From: Helichrysum umbraculigerum | Taxonomy: Eukaryota > Streptophyta > Magnoliopsida > Asterales > Asteraceae | Direction: 5' to 3' | DNA: 64,000 nt | Assembly: GCA_949592205.1 (NCBI GenBank) | Contig: CATIUR010000004.1 | Location: forward strand, 11,359,501 to 11,423,500 | Part shown: positions 1 through 10,867 of the stretch, piece by piece | Numbering within the stretch: position 1 is the stretch's first letter | Layout of the letters: each line of letters opens with the position of its first letter | Program-made: the position numbers and the translations under genes | Notes under the pieces: generated by a model | Seen by the model: only the letters and a program-made list of their open reading frames with translations | Databases searched by the model: none | Told to the model about the DNA's origin: nothing

Positions 1-1
1 A

Positions 2-3000
2 ATTAAAAGGGAGTATGTTGCTTTTGCTGGTGATACTGGTGGTGTTATAACAGGTCAAGGAACACTTACCAATGGACAAATAAGCTTTGAGAAGGTGAAC
101 TATGTAGAACAACTTCAGCACAATCTGCTGAGTGTGTCTCAAGTCTGCGATAAGAAGTACACCACAGCATTTACTGATGTTGAATGCTTGATTTTGAAGC
201 CGATATTTGTTATTCCTGATGAATGGGTGTTGATGCGAGTACCTAGAAAAGAGACACGTACATATTGGATATGAGGACAATTGAATCTACTACTGAACAT
301 ACTTGTTTATTGTCCAAAGCTACCGAGAAGGAGTCACTTTTATGGCACAGGCGAATGGGACATATTCATTTGTGTAAGATGAACTATCTTGTGAAAAATG
401 ATCTTGTGCTTGGGGTTCCAAAGCAAATATTTGCTCTCCCTGATAACTGCGTTTCCTGCTTAAAAGGGAAATAGCACAAGAAATCCCACAAGTCAAAACT
501 AGTGAACTCCATTCAGTCCCCGTTGGAATTGTTGCACATGGATCTTTTTGGGCCAGTCAGCAAGAAGAGCATTGGGGGTAAATCTTACTGCTTGGTGGTG
601 ACTGATGATTACTCAAGGTTTTCTTGGGTGTATTTCTTAGCTACCAAAGATGAAGCTCCTGATATTTTGATATATTTATTTGATAGACTGGAAAATCTGT
701 GCAATTTGAAGATCAAGAAACTACGCAGTGATAATGGTACAGAATTCAAAAACTCTATTCTTAAATTGTACTGTTTAAAGAAGGGTATAGATCATCAGTT
801 CAGTGCGGCAAGAACTCCTCAACAAAATGGAGTTGCTGAAAGGAAAAATCGTTCTATCATTGAAACTGCTAGAACCATGCTTTCAGATTCAAAGCTTCCG
901 GTCATTTTCTGGGCAGAGGCAGTAAACACAGCATGCTATGTTCTAAACAGAGTTTTGACGGTTAAGAAGCGAAATAAAACTTGTTACGAGTTGTTTAATA
1001 ACCGAAAACCAAACCTTCAGTTTCTTGAACCTTTTGGCTGTCCGTGTTCAATCATGATAACAAAAGACAAAGTTAGTAAGTTTGGAGAAAAGACTGTTGA
1101 TGGATTCTTCCTTGGATATTCTGCCAATTCTCCTAACCGAAGGGTCTTCAATAAAGCTACCGGACGAGTGGAGGAACATTATGAGGTCACGTGCCTTCGC
1201 TATACTGATCCTCCTCAAGGAATAGGTGAAGATTGGATGTTCAAGTATGATGATCTGTTTGATTCATTTGATATTCCAGAAGTTGATGACATAGAGGAGG
1301 TGGTCACTCTACTACATGGAATTGATTTATCTTCCGATTCTTCAGTTCCTACACCTAAATCTATACCTTCCGCTGCCACACCCTCTCCCACTCCATCTAC
1401 ATCTACCGCTCCGCCCACCACTCCAACACAATCTCCTGCTAATCCATCCTCAACAACACCATTCACTCCATCACCCTATATCAATCTCGATCGACCTTCT
1501 TCCTCTGGAATATCTCCCCAATCAGTAGATCTTCCTTCTTATCCTCACATGACAACCATATCTGAGGAGGAAGAAATGACAACATCCCAACTACTTATGG
1601 ATGACAATGAAGAGTTGGCATCAATTCCAAATTTGCATCAAACGGAATCGAATGACAAACTTGATAAGGAAGCCTCTCCATCCACTGAAGGAGATTACAC
1701 CAATTTGGATTCGGTCATTGTGCCTGACCCGATTCCTCAAACACGCATTCATAAAAATCATCCCACAGATAATATTATAGGTGTTCCGAATGCAGGTGTT
1801 CAAACAAGGGGACAAGTTAAGAATACCACGCTAGAACAAGTTAACTGTCTTGTGGCTCAGATAAATTCTTGCCATTTATCTCAAGTTGAACCAAAGAAAG
1901 TACAAGAGGCACTGCAAGACCCTCATTGGATCACTGCAATGCAAGAAGAGTTACAACAATTTGAGAAGCTACAGGTATGGTCACTGGTTAAGGAACCAAA
2001 GGGTGTTCACCCAATTGGTACGCGTTGGGTATTTTGTGTCAAGAAAGATGATCGTGGTGTCGTTGTGAAAAACAAAGCCAGACTTGTTGTTCAAGGATTC
2101 TTGCAAATCGAAGGATTAGATTATGATGAAGTCTTCGCTCCAGTTGCACGATTAGAATCAATTCGGATGTTCCTTGCTTACGCTTCATATAAGGGATTTC
2201 GTGTATTTCAACTGGATGTAAAAACTGCGTTTTTGTATGGTACTATTGAAGAAGAAGTTTATGTCCGACAGCCTCCCGGTTTTGAAGACTCTGTACATCC
2301 TGATTATGTTTATAAGTTGAACAAAGCTTTATACGGTCTTCATCAGGCTCCTCGGGCATGGTATAAAAAGTTGTCTGAACATCTGCTTCAAAATGATTTT
2401 TCTCGAGGACAGATTGACAGCACTCTCTTCACAAAGAAATCTGGAAAAGATCTGCTGCTTGTTCAGGTGTATGTGGACGACATCATATTTGGGTCTACAA
2501 ATGAACAACTGTGTAAGGACTTTGAGGAAATTATGAAGTCAAAGTTTGAGATGAGCTCCATGGGGGAACTCACTTTCTTTTTGGGTCTGCAAGTTGAGCA
2601 GTCTATTGATGGAATTTTTATTCATCAGTCAAAATATGTTACTGATATTTTGGCAAAGTATGACTTATTAGACTGCAAACCCCTAGTAACTCCCATTGAA
2701 GTGAATCACAGACTTGGACCAGCTGAACTGGAGGACGATGTCAATCTACGTGACTATCGTTCAATGATTGGTTCGCTGATGTACCTCACTGCTTCAAGAC
2801 CTGATATCATGTTTGCCGTATCTCTCTGTTCAAGATTTCAAGCTAAACCCAAAGTTTCTCATGAGAAAGCGGTCACGCATATTTTTAGTTATCTGAAATT
2901 CAGACCATCTCTCGGTCTGTGGTATTCTAATAAGGATGACTTTGCGTTGACTGCTTACTCGGATTCAGATTACGGCGGTTGTAACATCGACAAAAAGTCT

Positions 3001-3420
3001 ACTACTGGGGGCTGTCAGTTTCTGGGAAATCGGTTGATTTCATGGCAGTGTAAGAAGCAAACGACGGTATCCACTTCAACAGCGGAAGCCGAGTACATTG
3101 CTGCTGCCAGTTGCTGCTCTCAAGTTCTATGGATTCAGCACCAGCTACGTGATTATGGGTTACTTCTTACCTTAACTCCCATTCATATTGATAACACCGC
3201 TGCAATCTCAATTACTCACAATCCCGTACAACATTCGAAAACCAAACATATTGAAATATGCTTTCATTTTATACGGGATTGCTATGAGAAGCAATTAATA
3301 AGCTTGATTCAAATCGATACTTTAAAACAAAACGCAGATATTTTTACAAAGGCTTTTCCTCGTACTCGATTTGAAGAGCTTGTCTCTATGATCGGAATGA
3401 AAAATTCTGATCAAAATTGA
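2..3420 (+). pseudogene. pol: Copia-1 pol: integrase, reverse transcriptase, RNase H (5' part broken)
   Basis: Bases 2-250 read as the region after the Copia protease. A single-base frameshift near 250-265 moves the frame, and an in-frame TAG lies at 472-474. From 502 the frame is open for 972 residues. The zinc-binding HHCC region of integrase (HRRMGH...CVSC) precedes the TAG. Counting from 502, the integrase triad is D14, D77, E113, with the usual 35-residue D-E spacing. A Pro/Thr/Ser-rich linker follows at about residues 285-345. RT carries YVDD at 657-660, and RNase H carries SDSDYGGC near 818 and STAEAEY downstream. The catalytic core looks intact, but a full polyprotein cannot be read. 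Confidence 0.93.
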
Positions 3421-4656
3421 TTTGTGTCTTGGATGCTTTCCGTATATTTTTGTTTAAAAAAATAAAAAATAAAAAAATAAAAAAATCGCAACTGCCACTC
3501 TTTATACTCATTAGTATCAAGAAAATGCGAAGTTGCTAAATTTATAAAAATGGACGTTGGGTTGTGTCTGTAAACAACCTGGGATATGATAGTACATTAG
3601 GAAGCATGCACAAAATGGAAATCTTAAGGTTTATCCTTGATGTATCAGTAGATTTATCTGGCATACTTACTACAGTTTTTATAAAAACTAGCTTCATCAT
3701 AAGATGTACTGGTAGGCATGATACACACCGGTCTCTGGGTTATTAAGAAATAATTCTAACACATGTCTATAATCTTGTGGTATACACCTTATGATGTACG
3801 ACTCCATGTCTTAATTCCTTAACGTAGCATGACATACTTCTATCTTTGGAGTTCTTATCTGAAATCATTTGGGGGTTTATGCTAACAGTTTCCTCTGTTG
3901 CACGTAAGTGCAGACCTGGTCTCTGTTCGTATAAACTCAAAATTAAGCAAACGTGAGTCAATGTACTTGCAAAGTCTTAAATCTTAAGATACCAATCAAG
4001 GTCGCCACAAATTTGGTTTGACTGCGATTAGTTTTGCTTAAACTTGAATCAAGTGTATGTTGCTCTGTTGTACGTCGGTACAGACCTGTCACCGCTGGCT
4101 TGATTCTTAAAAATGATTATCTTATACTTTCTCTGAATATGGAAACTATGTTCATGTCTGGGTTATAGGGGTATGTCTATGGTGGGGACCACAGAGAAAT
4201 ATTCATACTAACAATAAATGGTTAGCCCACAGTCACGGATGTAACATGTTTAAGTGGACAAACAATACCAGTAATCATTTTGAATTATTTTTTATAAGAG
4301 GTGTTTTAAATATGCTAAGTAAATTTAAAGTGGACAATATACTGGTAATCGAGATAACACTTACGATTTGCTAATAATTGCATGTTTTTCTAATATGATC
4401 CCTAATCAGACCCAAAACAATCCCGTCACCAAAAATATTAATGTTTTCAGTTTTTTTATTTTTTATTTTTTATTTTTATTTTATTGTATTTTTATTTTAT
4501 TTTGAATTTTTGTATTTCCATAAGAAAAATCCCTAAAGATTTTCCTTATATGTTATTTTTATCTAAGACACATTTCAGTTTACAAATCATGTACCGAGTT
4601 GAAAACGCAAAATTTTTCAAAACGTAAAATCCTCAAAAAATTTCACCAAGTGTCAA
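3421..4656. other. Conserved non-coding spacer between pol and accessory gene (Copia-1)
   Basis: No credible ORF is present. The stretch aligns by eye over most of its length with 51246-52393 in Copia-2, including a short A-rich tract after pol, the words around 3564-3620 and a TTTGGGGG-type tract near 3868. It contains two copies of a motif built on CTCTGTTG, a small hairpin (GCACGTAAGTGC or GTACGTCGGTAC) and CAGACCTG, at 3892-3919 and 4071-4088. Conservation without coding suggests a cis function such as RNA structure, a 3' end signal or extra polypurine priming, but no function can be assigned. Confidence 0.6.
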
Positions 4657-4661
4657 ACAGG

Positions 4662-4738
4662 GACACTTAATAAGTGACACCGTGTATTTGTCTAAGTGTC
4701 GCTACAGTAGTTTCGCCATTAGGGTTTTAATATAAATA
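4662..4738 (+). promoter_or_regulatory. Internal promoter of Copia-1 aORF (palindromes plus TATA box)
   Basis: A perfect TATAAATA lies at 4731-4738, more than 1.3 kb after the pol stop and about 0.95 kb before the aORF ATG. Upstream are a palindrome (GACACTT...AAGTGACAC, 4662-4680) and a half-site (TAAGTGTCGC, 4693-4702). The LTR promoter has the same order: palindromes at 8555-8604, then TATAAATA near 8643. A telo-box-like word (AGGGTTTT / AACCCTAG) flanks the TATA box. Promoter activity is inferred. Confidence 0.6.
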
Positions 4739-4932
4739 CCGAACCCTAGCGGCACTCTCCTCTCACACTTATTCAAATTACATAGCGACACTCACTTAAA
4801 AGTAGCGTCACTTACATCCGAAGTAGCGACACTTACTTTCCGAGAGGTTTTTGGTTCGATTTGCGTTTTCTGTTCGTTGTTTGCGTGATCCATTCCTTGT
4901 TTCGTGTTCTACTCATCTCTCCACACACTTTG

Positions 4933-5678
4933 GTATGTGTTTCGACTCTTATCATCATGTATTTTGTACGTATTAATCGATTAAAGTTTCGGTTAGGGTT
5001 TTGTGTTTAATTTTTGCGATTACGGATTCGTTTTGTAATATTATATGTTATAAGCCATAGATTAGTATTATTGCATGTTATCTGCATCTCCTATAGGCTT
5101 TAGATTACGTTAATTTTGATATGTGTTCTTCATGATTTCTGGGTTCGAGAATTTCTGGGTCGGTGTTCATCTTGGCGACACTCACTAAGTGTCGCCATCA
5201 CGATTGGTTATTTTTCAACTGCTAGATAGCGTCACTCCCTAAGTGCCGCCATTCTTAATAGCGTCACTTCTTTAAGTTTCGCCATGATTAGATAGCGTAA
5301 CTCATTAAGTGTCGCCACCTGTTGATAGCGTCACTAATAAAGTGCCGCCATGATATATAGCGTCACTCAGTTAGTGCCGCCACTTTATTTTTATAATCGG
5401 CCAAGTACAACTTGGCGACACTTATCTAGTGACGCGAAGATGCTTAACAATTTTTCCTGATAGATAGCGACACTTCTTTAAGTGTCGCCACTGTTGTTAG
5501 ATTGCACCAAGTCAAATGAGGCGACACTTACTTAAGTGCCGCCATTCAAGGTAGCGACACTATTAGAGTGTCGCCATTCAGAACTTGGAATTATTTCATA
5601 TCGTTCGCTCAATGATTTTTGAATTTGTTTCTATAACATATTCTTTGGATATGTTTGCTGTTGTTTTTAGCTTTTCAG
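4933..5678 (+). other. Predicted leader intron upstream of Copia-1 aORF
   Basis: A GTATGT donor at 4933 follows about 170 bp of putative 5' UTR, and a pyrimidine-rich CTTTTCAG acceptor ends at 5678, directly against the aORF ATG. Copia-2 has the same arrangement (donor GTACTA at 52681, acceptor CTTACAG ending at 53396, intron 716 bp). The two predicted introns have similar size and position and both contain the palindrome array. The model rests on splice-site consensus and its recurrence, not on transcripts. Confidence 0.5.
5173..5576. repeat. Array of about ten 24-26-nt imperfect palindromes
   Basis: Units start near 5174, 5226, 5269, 5293, 5326, 5357, 5413, 5464, 5520 and 5552. The consensus is GCG(A/T)CACT, four to six variable bases, then AAGTG(T/C)CGCC, often followed by A. 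Each unit could form a hairpin of 8-10 bp. Spacers vary from about 10 to 40 nt, so this is not a simple tandem repeat. The array lies inside the predicted leader intron. Confidence 0.85.
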
Positions 5679-8405
5679 ATGGCCGATTTGGAGATTAATG
5701 CTTCACGCACGAATACGAGACACAATATTGTTGCTTTTCTGGAGGATACGCATGACAAATCAATCCCGTTTCATCCAATGATTCAGTTTCTTCATCGCTC
5801 ACGTATTCATTACGCTATTACAGCAAATCCTCCGGTTTTCCTAAACCAAATTCGTCCTTTTTGGGAAAACGCTGTTGTCAACACTGAGAATCAACAGCGG
5901 AGGATTTTATCTACCTTTTTGAATCATGATGTGATTATTACTGAGGATCTTATATGCCAGGTTCTTCGGTTCAATGATGCATCAGAAATGCCAACTCAAT
6001 TTTGCAATGATTTTCTTTACGGTGCTATGATTCGGATTGGTTATCCCGGGATTCCTAGCGGACAACACAGGAAACAGCATCTTAGCAAGCTGTGGAGGTA
6101 TCTCGCGCACATCATTATTGTCTGTATGTCCCCACGAAAAGCTGGTTACGACGGTATGAGTCATGCAACTGCTTCGGTCTTACTTGCACTGATTTATAAC
6201 AAACCGTTCAATTTCTCGGGATATATCTTCAACAATATGATCGATAATATTCAAAGTGGTGAAGATATGTGGTTCATGTATCCTCGGTTTGTCCAGCTTA
6301 TCTTGAATACCCTGAATCTAGGGTTACCACAGGATATGGACCATCTTCTGCGTCCAACTCCAATGCAGCTGCTGGTTTTCAGTGATTCTGACAGTGTTCC
6401 CAGGGGTCAACCAAAGATCCCCGATGTTCCATTGTTCGGACACATTATTGATGAAAACTATGTGCCGCCACCAAATGATGGTTATCTTGAACCAGTGGTG
6501 GAACCTGAACAAGCTGAAGAGGATTTCACTGAGGTACCGGTTCAGGTGAATGAGTAACCGGTAGATGATTTAATTGATATCGACATGTTTAACGAATTTG
6601 AAAATGAAAATCCGGAATTTGTGGATTTTGTGAATCAGGTTGAACAGGATATCGGTGTTCGTGCTGAGGGGGAAGCAAACCTCGCTCAGGATTCTGGAGA
6701 AGACACTGAGTCTGATGGTGAGATTCCTGATCCAGAAACGCTACGTCGTATTCAAAGAGAGAATCCTACGCGCTGGGATCGTATCCAGAGGCGTATAAGA
6801 ACCGGCAAAGCTCATGCAGAGGCCAAAGGCAAACGTGTACGCACAGATGCCTCTGACTCTGATGACTCTTTTGAGCTTTCTCCTCTGCGGTCCAAGCGCA
6901 ACCGTTCTACTGTTAGCATCAATGAGCCGGTTTCTCGTCCTCGCTTGACATCTCGTCCGGTTTCTGCTCCACGTCCTCCTCCAGTCTCTCAACTTTCTAC
7001 TGGAGATGCTTCTGACTTTTTCTCGCAGGTGATGGAAGCTTTCTCTTTGCTTGAAACTCAAGTTCACGATCAAAATTCAATTATCACTGAACAGGCTTCA
7101 AAGTTGAAAGAATTGGAACAGAAAGCTGCTAGGGTTGATGAGTTAGCGCTAAGGGTAATACAGTTAGAATCCCAAGTTGTAGTTTCGGGGGAATCAAGCC
7201 AAAGGGCTTTAGAAACAACAACTAGTGATCCTGTAAACGATAATGTAAATGATGATGATATTAATGAAAATGTTCTTTTGGATTACTTTGCATCTTCTGC
7301 TAACATTCCAGGTCAACCGGTACCACTGAATGTAGATTACTCTGAAGCAAATATCACGTATCTACAAAGTATACTATATCCGTTTTATAGTGATGATCTA
7401 TCCTTTGATTCTGCGGATGTTGAAGTCGAACCAGAGATTCCATCTCCAGATGAGGTTTACGAAGAAAATCCGAGTAAAGAACCGCCGGTTCAACGAGAAG
7501 ACGAACCTGCTCAAGCTCATCCAGATATACCTTATGATCCTGACGCCCCGATTATCAAATCGGATTCTTCTGAAGGTGAAGCTGAACCTGCTGATATTTC
7601 TGAACCTGCTTCTACCTCATAACCTTCTACATCAGCAACATCAAGGCCATCTGTGAGAAGACGTCCAGTTCCTCCTGCTTTGACTATCTGTAAAACTTAC
7701 AAGATTCGAGGAGATTTGACTGGTTTGATAAAAAGTTGGAAGTTTGATGATGTAAACCTTTTGATTTTGATCAAAAGGAAAGGTGGCGTTCAATATTTCA
7801 GGCCAAGATTCAACTGCATAAGTACTTTGCCGAAGGTTGAATTGAATCGGTTAGCACAATTTGAGTTGGTAAATGATTCGAATGATGAAAGAGGTGCTTT
7901 CTTTCAAAAGATTTTGAGAAGAGAAATTTTTGGCAAACGATATGTATGGATTAGACCTGAGCTGGGAGTTCGATATTCTTATAAAAAGAAATTAGATCCA
8001 AGAACTCGAGAACCGATCGTAAAATATCATTATCCTCCAGCGGCAAGTTTGAAAACCGTTCCTCTGCAAAGGTTACCATTGGATTTCTTGAAAAGATTTA
8101 GACATTGGTGGTACGACTCAAAGACAGGTGAAGCTGTAATTGAGTTCTTTACTGAAAGTGACCCAGAACCAGTTCCAGGAAAGTGGACTTATACGAAGAA
8201 CATCATCAGGGGCTCAAGCGTTCGAGTATTTGATCCCATTAGTTTGATCAATATGTCAAAGAATGATTTGAAGATTCTTCATTCCAATAAAATCAAGTAT
8301 TATCCTGTTGATCATGAAGAAGCTCAAAAATTTCAACAAGTTGTTGAAATCTGTGTTAAAGTGGGAATACACGCTGGTGGAAGATTCCCTGCAGGCTGGA
8401 TATAA
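5679..8405 (+). pseudogene. Copia-1 accessory ORF (env-position protein of unknown function), two nonsense codons
   Basis: The frame runs 909 codons from the ATG just after CTTTTCAG and is interrupted only by TAA at 6555-6557 and TAA at 7620-7622. Three regions are visible. An N-terminal domain (about residues 5-200) starts with the motif RHNIVAFL and has a WRYLAHI block. A middle region is acidic and Pro-rich, with a predicted coiled coil near residues 450-505. A basic C-terminal domain (about 660-909) starts ICKTY.(I/V)RGDLTGL and ends in an IHAGG.FP.GW motif. Both end domains recur in Copia-2, and the C-terminal one is the better conserved. No clear signal peptide or transmembrane helix is seen, so an envelope role is unproven. 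The position after pol matches the env-like ORF of Sireviruses. Confidence 0.75.
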
Positions 8406-8437
8406 CTAAAGACGTCTGTGTAGACCAAGCTGCTGAC

Positions 8438-8448
8438 AAGGGGGAATT
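8438..8448 (+). promoter_or_regulatory. Polypurine tract of Copia-1
   Basis: The purine run ACAAGGGGGAA with a following TT sits directly before the LTR start TGTTGGTAC. It would prime plus-strand DNA synthesis. The same position in Copia-2 reads CGGGGGAG. Confidence 0.8.
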
Positions 8449-8695
8449 TGTTGGTACAAGTTTGTGTAAGTCAGTTGGTTATCGAGTCTGTAATCGTTTC
8501 GAGTTTTTGATTTAAAGTTAGTTTGTGAAAAACTTAGAATCTGTCTAAGTGTTAGGGCGACACTTAGCCAGTGTCGCTATGGCGACACTTCTTAAGTGTC
8601 GCTAGCAGCTGGTTAGTGTCGCCATGGTCGTATTTGAAGTGTATAAATAGTCGATTTATAGCTCATTTTGAAGGTTGACGAAACCCTAAACGTAT
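8449..8695 (+). repeat. Copia-1 3' LTR, left portion
   Basis: The LTR starts with TG after the polypurine tract. It contains two palindromes (8555-8579 and 8580-8604), a TATAAATAG box near 8643 and AAACCCTAAA just before the break. It is cut at CGTAT by the Y array and resumes at 30445. The two pieces total about 430 bp, close to the 449-bp LTR of Copia-2. Confidence 0.85.
8691..8695. repeat. Target site duplication CGTAT, left copy
   Basis: CGTAT immediately precedes the first TG of the Y array. The same five bases follow the last CA of the array at 30445-30449. Confidence 0.9.
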
Positions 8696-9590
8696 TGTAA
8701 CACCCGCCAAATTAGGACTAGTGATTTAGTGCCTAATCATATGTTAATACATGTAATTAGTTCCTTGTTAGGCTAATTAATGTATCGAATTATATATATT
8801 GTTGAATATATACGAAAATGCGATTTGATTAAATCGTACGCAATTTAAATCGAATGTATTTCGATTCAATTTAATACGGACGTTGGTGACCAATTTTATT
8901 AAATAAATCTTTTATGTCAAAAATATTATTTTGATAATATTTTGTATTCAATTCGTATCGTACAAACCGAACTTACACAATTTAAAACAATAAAATGCGT
9001 AAACTAAATAAACAAACTAACTTATATTTCATAACTACAATATAAATTAAATTGTAAAATATTTAAATAAAACATCGCGTAATAAATTGTATTTTGAACT
9101 TATAATTAAAATGTAAATAATTATTTAACGATTATATGACGGAGCAAACGAACACCACACGGGACGCGGGGCGAAAAAAACTGGAAAAGTGGGGATAAAC
9201 CCCCACCTCCCATCTTTTTCTTCATTTCATCTTTCCTTCTATCTCTCTCTCTTCTTTTTCTCTCTAAAAAGAAACAAACCACCAAACTCATAAAACCGCA
9301 AAATACTACCACGAAACGCGACCGGATCACAAATATTTTTAGAGATTCACGACCACCTCGCGACGATCTACAACACTACCTTTCCGGATTTTCATTTCGG
9401 CAAATTGTAAGTTTCCGACAAAATCCCGAAATCACTCGATTCTTAGTATTTTTCGTTTGTGGTTGTTTATATAACCTGTATATGTCCCTTACTAAGCATA
9501 TAACACGATTTCATAGCTTAAAAACGAGTTTAAAACGGATTTTTGGTCGGAATTAACGCTGACAGCCGGATTTCTGGGCTGGTGTTCATC

Positions 9591-9876
9591 CATGCGACAC
9601 AAGCATTGTGTCGCATGTTGTGTCGTATTTTGGCTTTAGTGTCGCATAAAATCCCTTGTGTCGTACCTTATGTCATACCAGATATTTAGTGTCGCAAGTC
9701 CTGCGACACAACCACTATGTCGCATACACCATACGACACAATCACTATGTCGCTGTTGAATCAGCATCTCGTATCTATGCGACACAACCCTTGTGTCGTA
9801 TAGACATTGTGTCGCATTCCTATGCGACACAACCCTTGTGTCGCATGACAAACTTTTGTGTCGCATATTGTGTCGC
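9591..9876. repeat. Palindrome array in Y LTR1
   Basis: At least five hairpin-forming units share arms ATGCGACACAA / TTGTGTCGCAT. The unit at 9591-9617 has perfect 12-bp arms around a 3-nt loop, and 9822-9846 has perfect 11-bp arms around CCC. Others are at 9712-9735, 9744-9761 (imperfect) and 9778-9801, with isolated half-sites between. Copies lie at 17705-17990 and 25819-26104. Confidence 0.88.
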
Positions 9877-10020
9877 AAAACACAGAAAACTCAGATTTTT
9901 ACTAAGTGTCGAGACTCGAAATTTATCACTCGATTTTACCCGAATTCAGATCCCAGATGCGTTTTTCGTCAAAGCAATATAGTAGAAATAAAAATTTTCC
10001 AAGCTGACCTGGCAGCTCGA

Positions 10021-10108
10021 CCCCAGCCAGGGGCTCTGCCCCTTGGACCCCGCCAGGGGCTGCCGCCCCTTGGACCCCGCTACCAGGGGCGCTGCCCCCG
10101 GACCCCCG
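10021..10108. repeat. GC-rich tandem repeat in Y LTR1
   Basis: Three diverged copies of a CCAGGGGC...GCCCC...GGACCCC unit lie in an otherwise AT-rich LTR. Each can fold on itself (GGGGC / GCCCC). LTR3 carries one substitution here (near 26306). Similar GGGGC-GCCCC words occur in many plant LTRs, so its role is unknown. Confidence 0.75.
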
Positions 10109-10792
10109 TACTTAGATTCCGTAACGGCTTCTAAAACACATTTTTCAAGTGAAACGCCACGAAATCAAAATAATAATAGTTGAGATTATTATTACAAATC
10201 CGTCACCAACGGGCCGTACATGTTTTCAAACACTTAACAAATCAACCAAATCGTAGTAATTTGGACATATATATAGTTGTGTAACAACTACAAGGGTGAT
10301 CTTTTGAGATACCCAATCATGTTTATAACCATCGCGTGTCGTGGACACCCTCAGGTTACAAGTCTTTGGACTTCATATTCGGCTAATCAACTTACGTTTG
10401 TGTAAACGCATTCAGACTCAGATGAGTCTCATAGCCCCTCTTTTACTATTTTACTCAGGGGTGTGATATATTGCTCAACTTTTAACATGTGAACGCAAGT
10501 ACCAACTTTTCATATACTACATGAGTTTTTCGAAACTAATCATTTTAAAGTCCTCCGTCAGCATAGTTGTTAATACGTTGTAGCGTGAATATTAGTATAT
10601 GGTACCATATAGGATTGACCCACCTCGTTCGGGTTAGCAAGCACTAACCGGGTAAACGAACGTACTAATATTTGGGAAGACGAATGTTGATTAGGCATTC
10701 GTGGAGGCACCTCGCCCGGAATTCTCTATAGGGGACCCGGCCCTCGAGTTAAGCTCAACTATGTGCTCATGGCTGTATACACGATGATTATC

Positions 10793-10867
10793 ATTTAATT
10801 GCTGGATGCAATTCATTATTTAATTGCTGGATGCAATTCACTATTTAATTGCTGGATGCAATTCATT
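10793..10867. repeat. 25-bp minisatellite, three copies, Y LTR1
   Basis: Three copies of a unit containing AATTGCTGGATGCAATT occur in LTR1 and LTR2, but only two in LTR3. This accounts for the 25-bp length difference of LTR3. Each unit contains the inverted repeat ATTGC...GCAAT. Confidence 0.85.

Larger units (their letters stand above)
1..8695 (+). mobile_element. Copia-1: Sirevirus-like Ty1/Copia element, 5' end outside window
   Basis: The visible part holds pol from the protease/integrase junction onward, a conserved non-coding spacer, an internal promoter, the accessory ORF, a polypurine tract and the first 247 bp of the 3' LTR. The rest of that LTR lies at 30445-30625, because the Y array inserted into it. 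Domain order integrase-RT-RNase H identifies Copia. The ORF downstream of pol and the close match in layout to the complete element at 43757-56489 suggest the Sirevirus (Maximus) lineage, which is known for an extra env-like ORF. The coding regions are broken, so this copy is not autonomous. Confidence 0.88.

Noticed and set aside
5173..5576. Regular palindromic repeats as a CRISPR-like array
   Set aside because: Units vary in sequence, spacers vary widely in length, no cas genes are present and the context is a plant retrotransposon.
9121..9330. Minus-strand 69-residue ORF repeated three times
   Set aside because: It lies in the LTR over the CT-rich leader; the repetition comes from the tandem LTRs.
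9656..10134. Overlapping ORFs of 80-113 residues in the Y LTR
   Set aside because: They are read through the palindrome array and GC-rich repeat inside the LTR. Their composition follows the repeat and there is no domain; the copies at 17770 and 25884 are just LTR duplicates.
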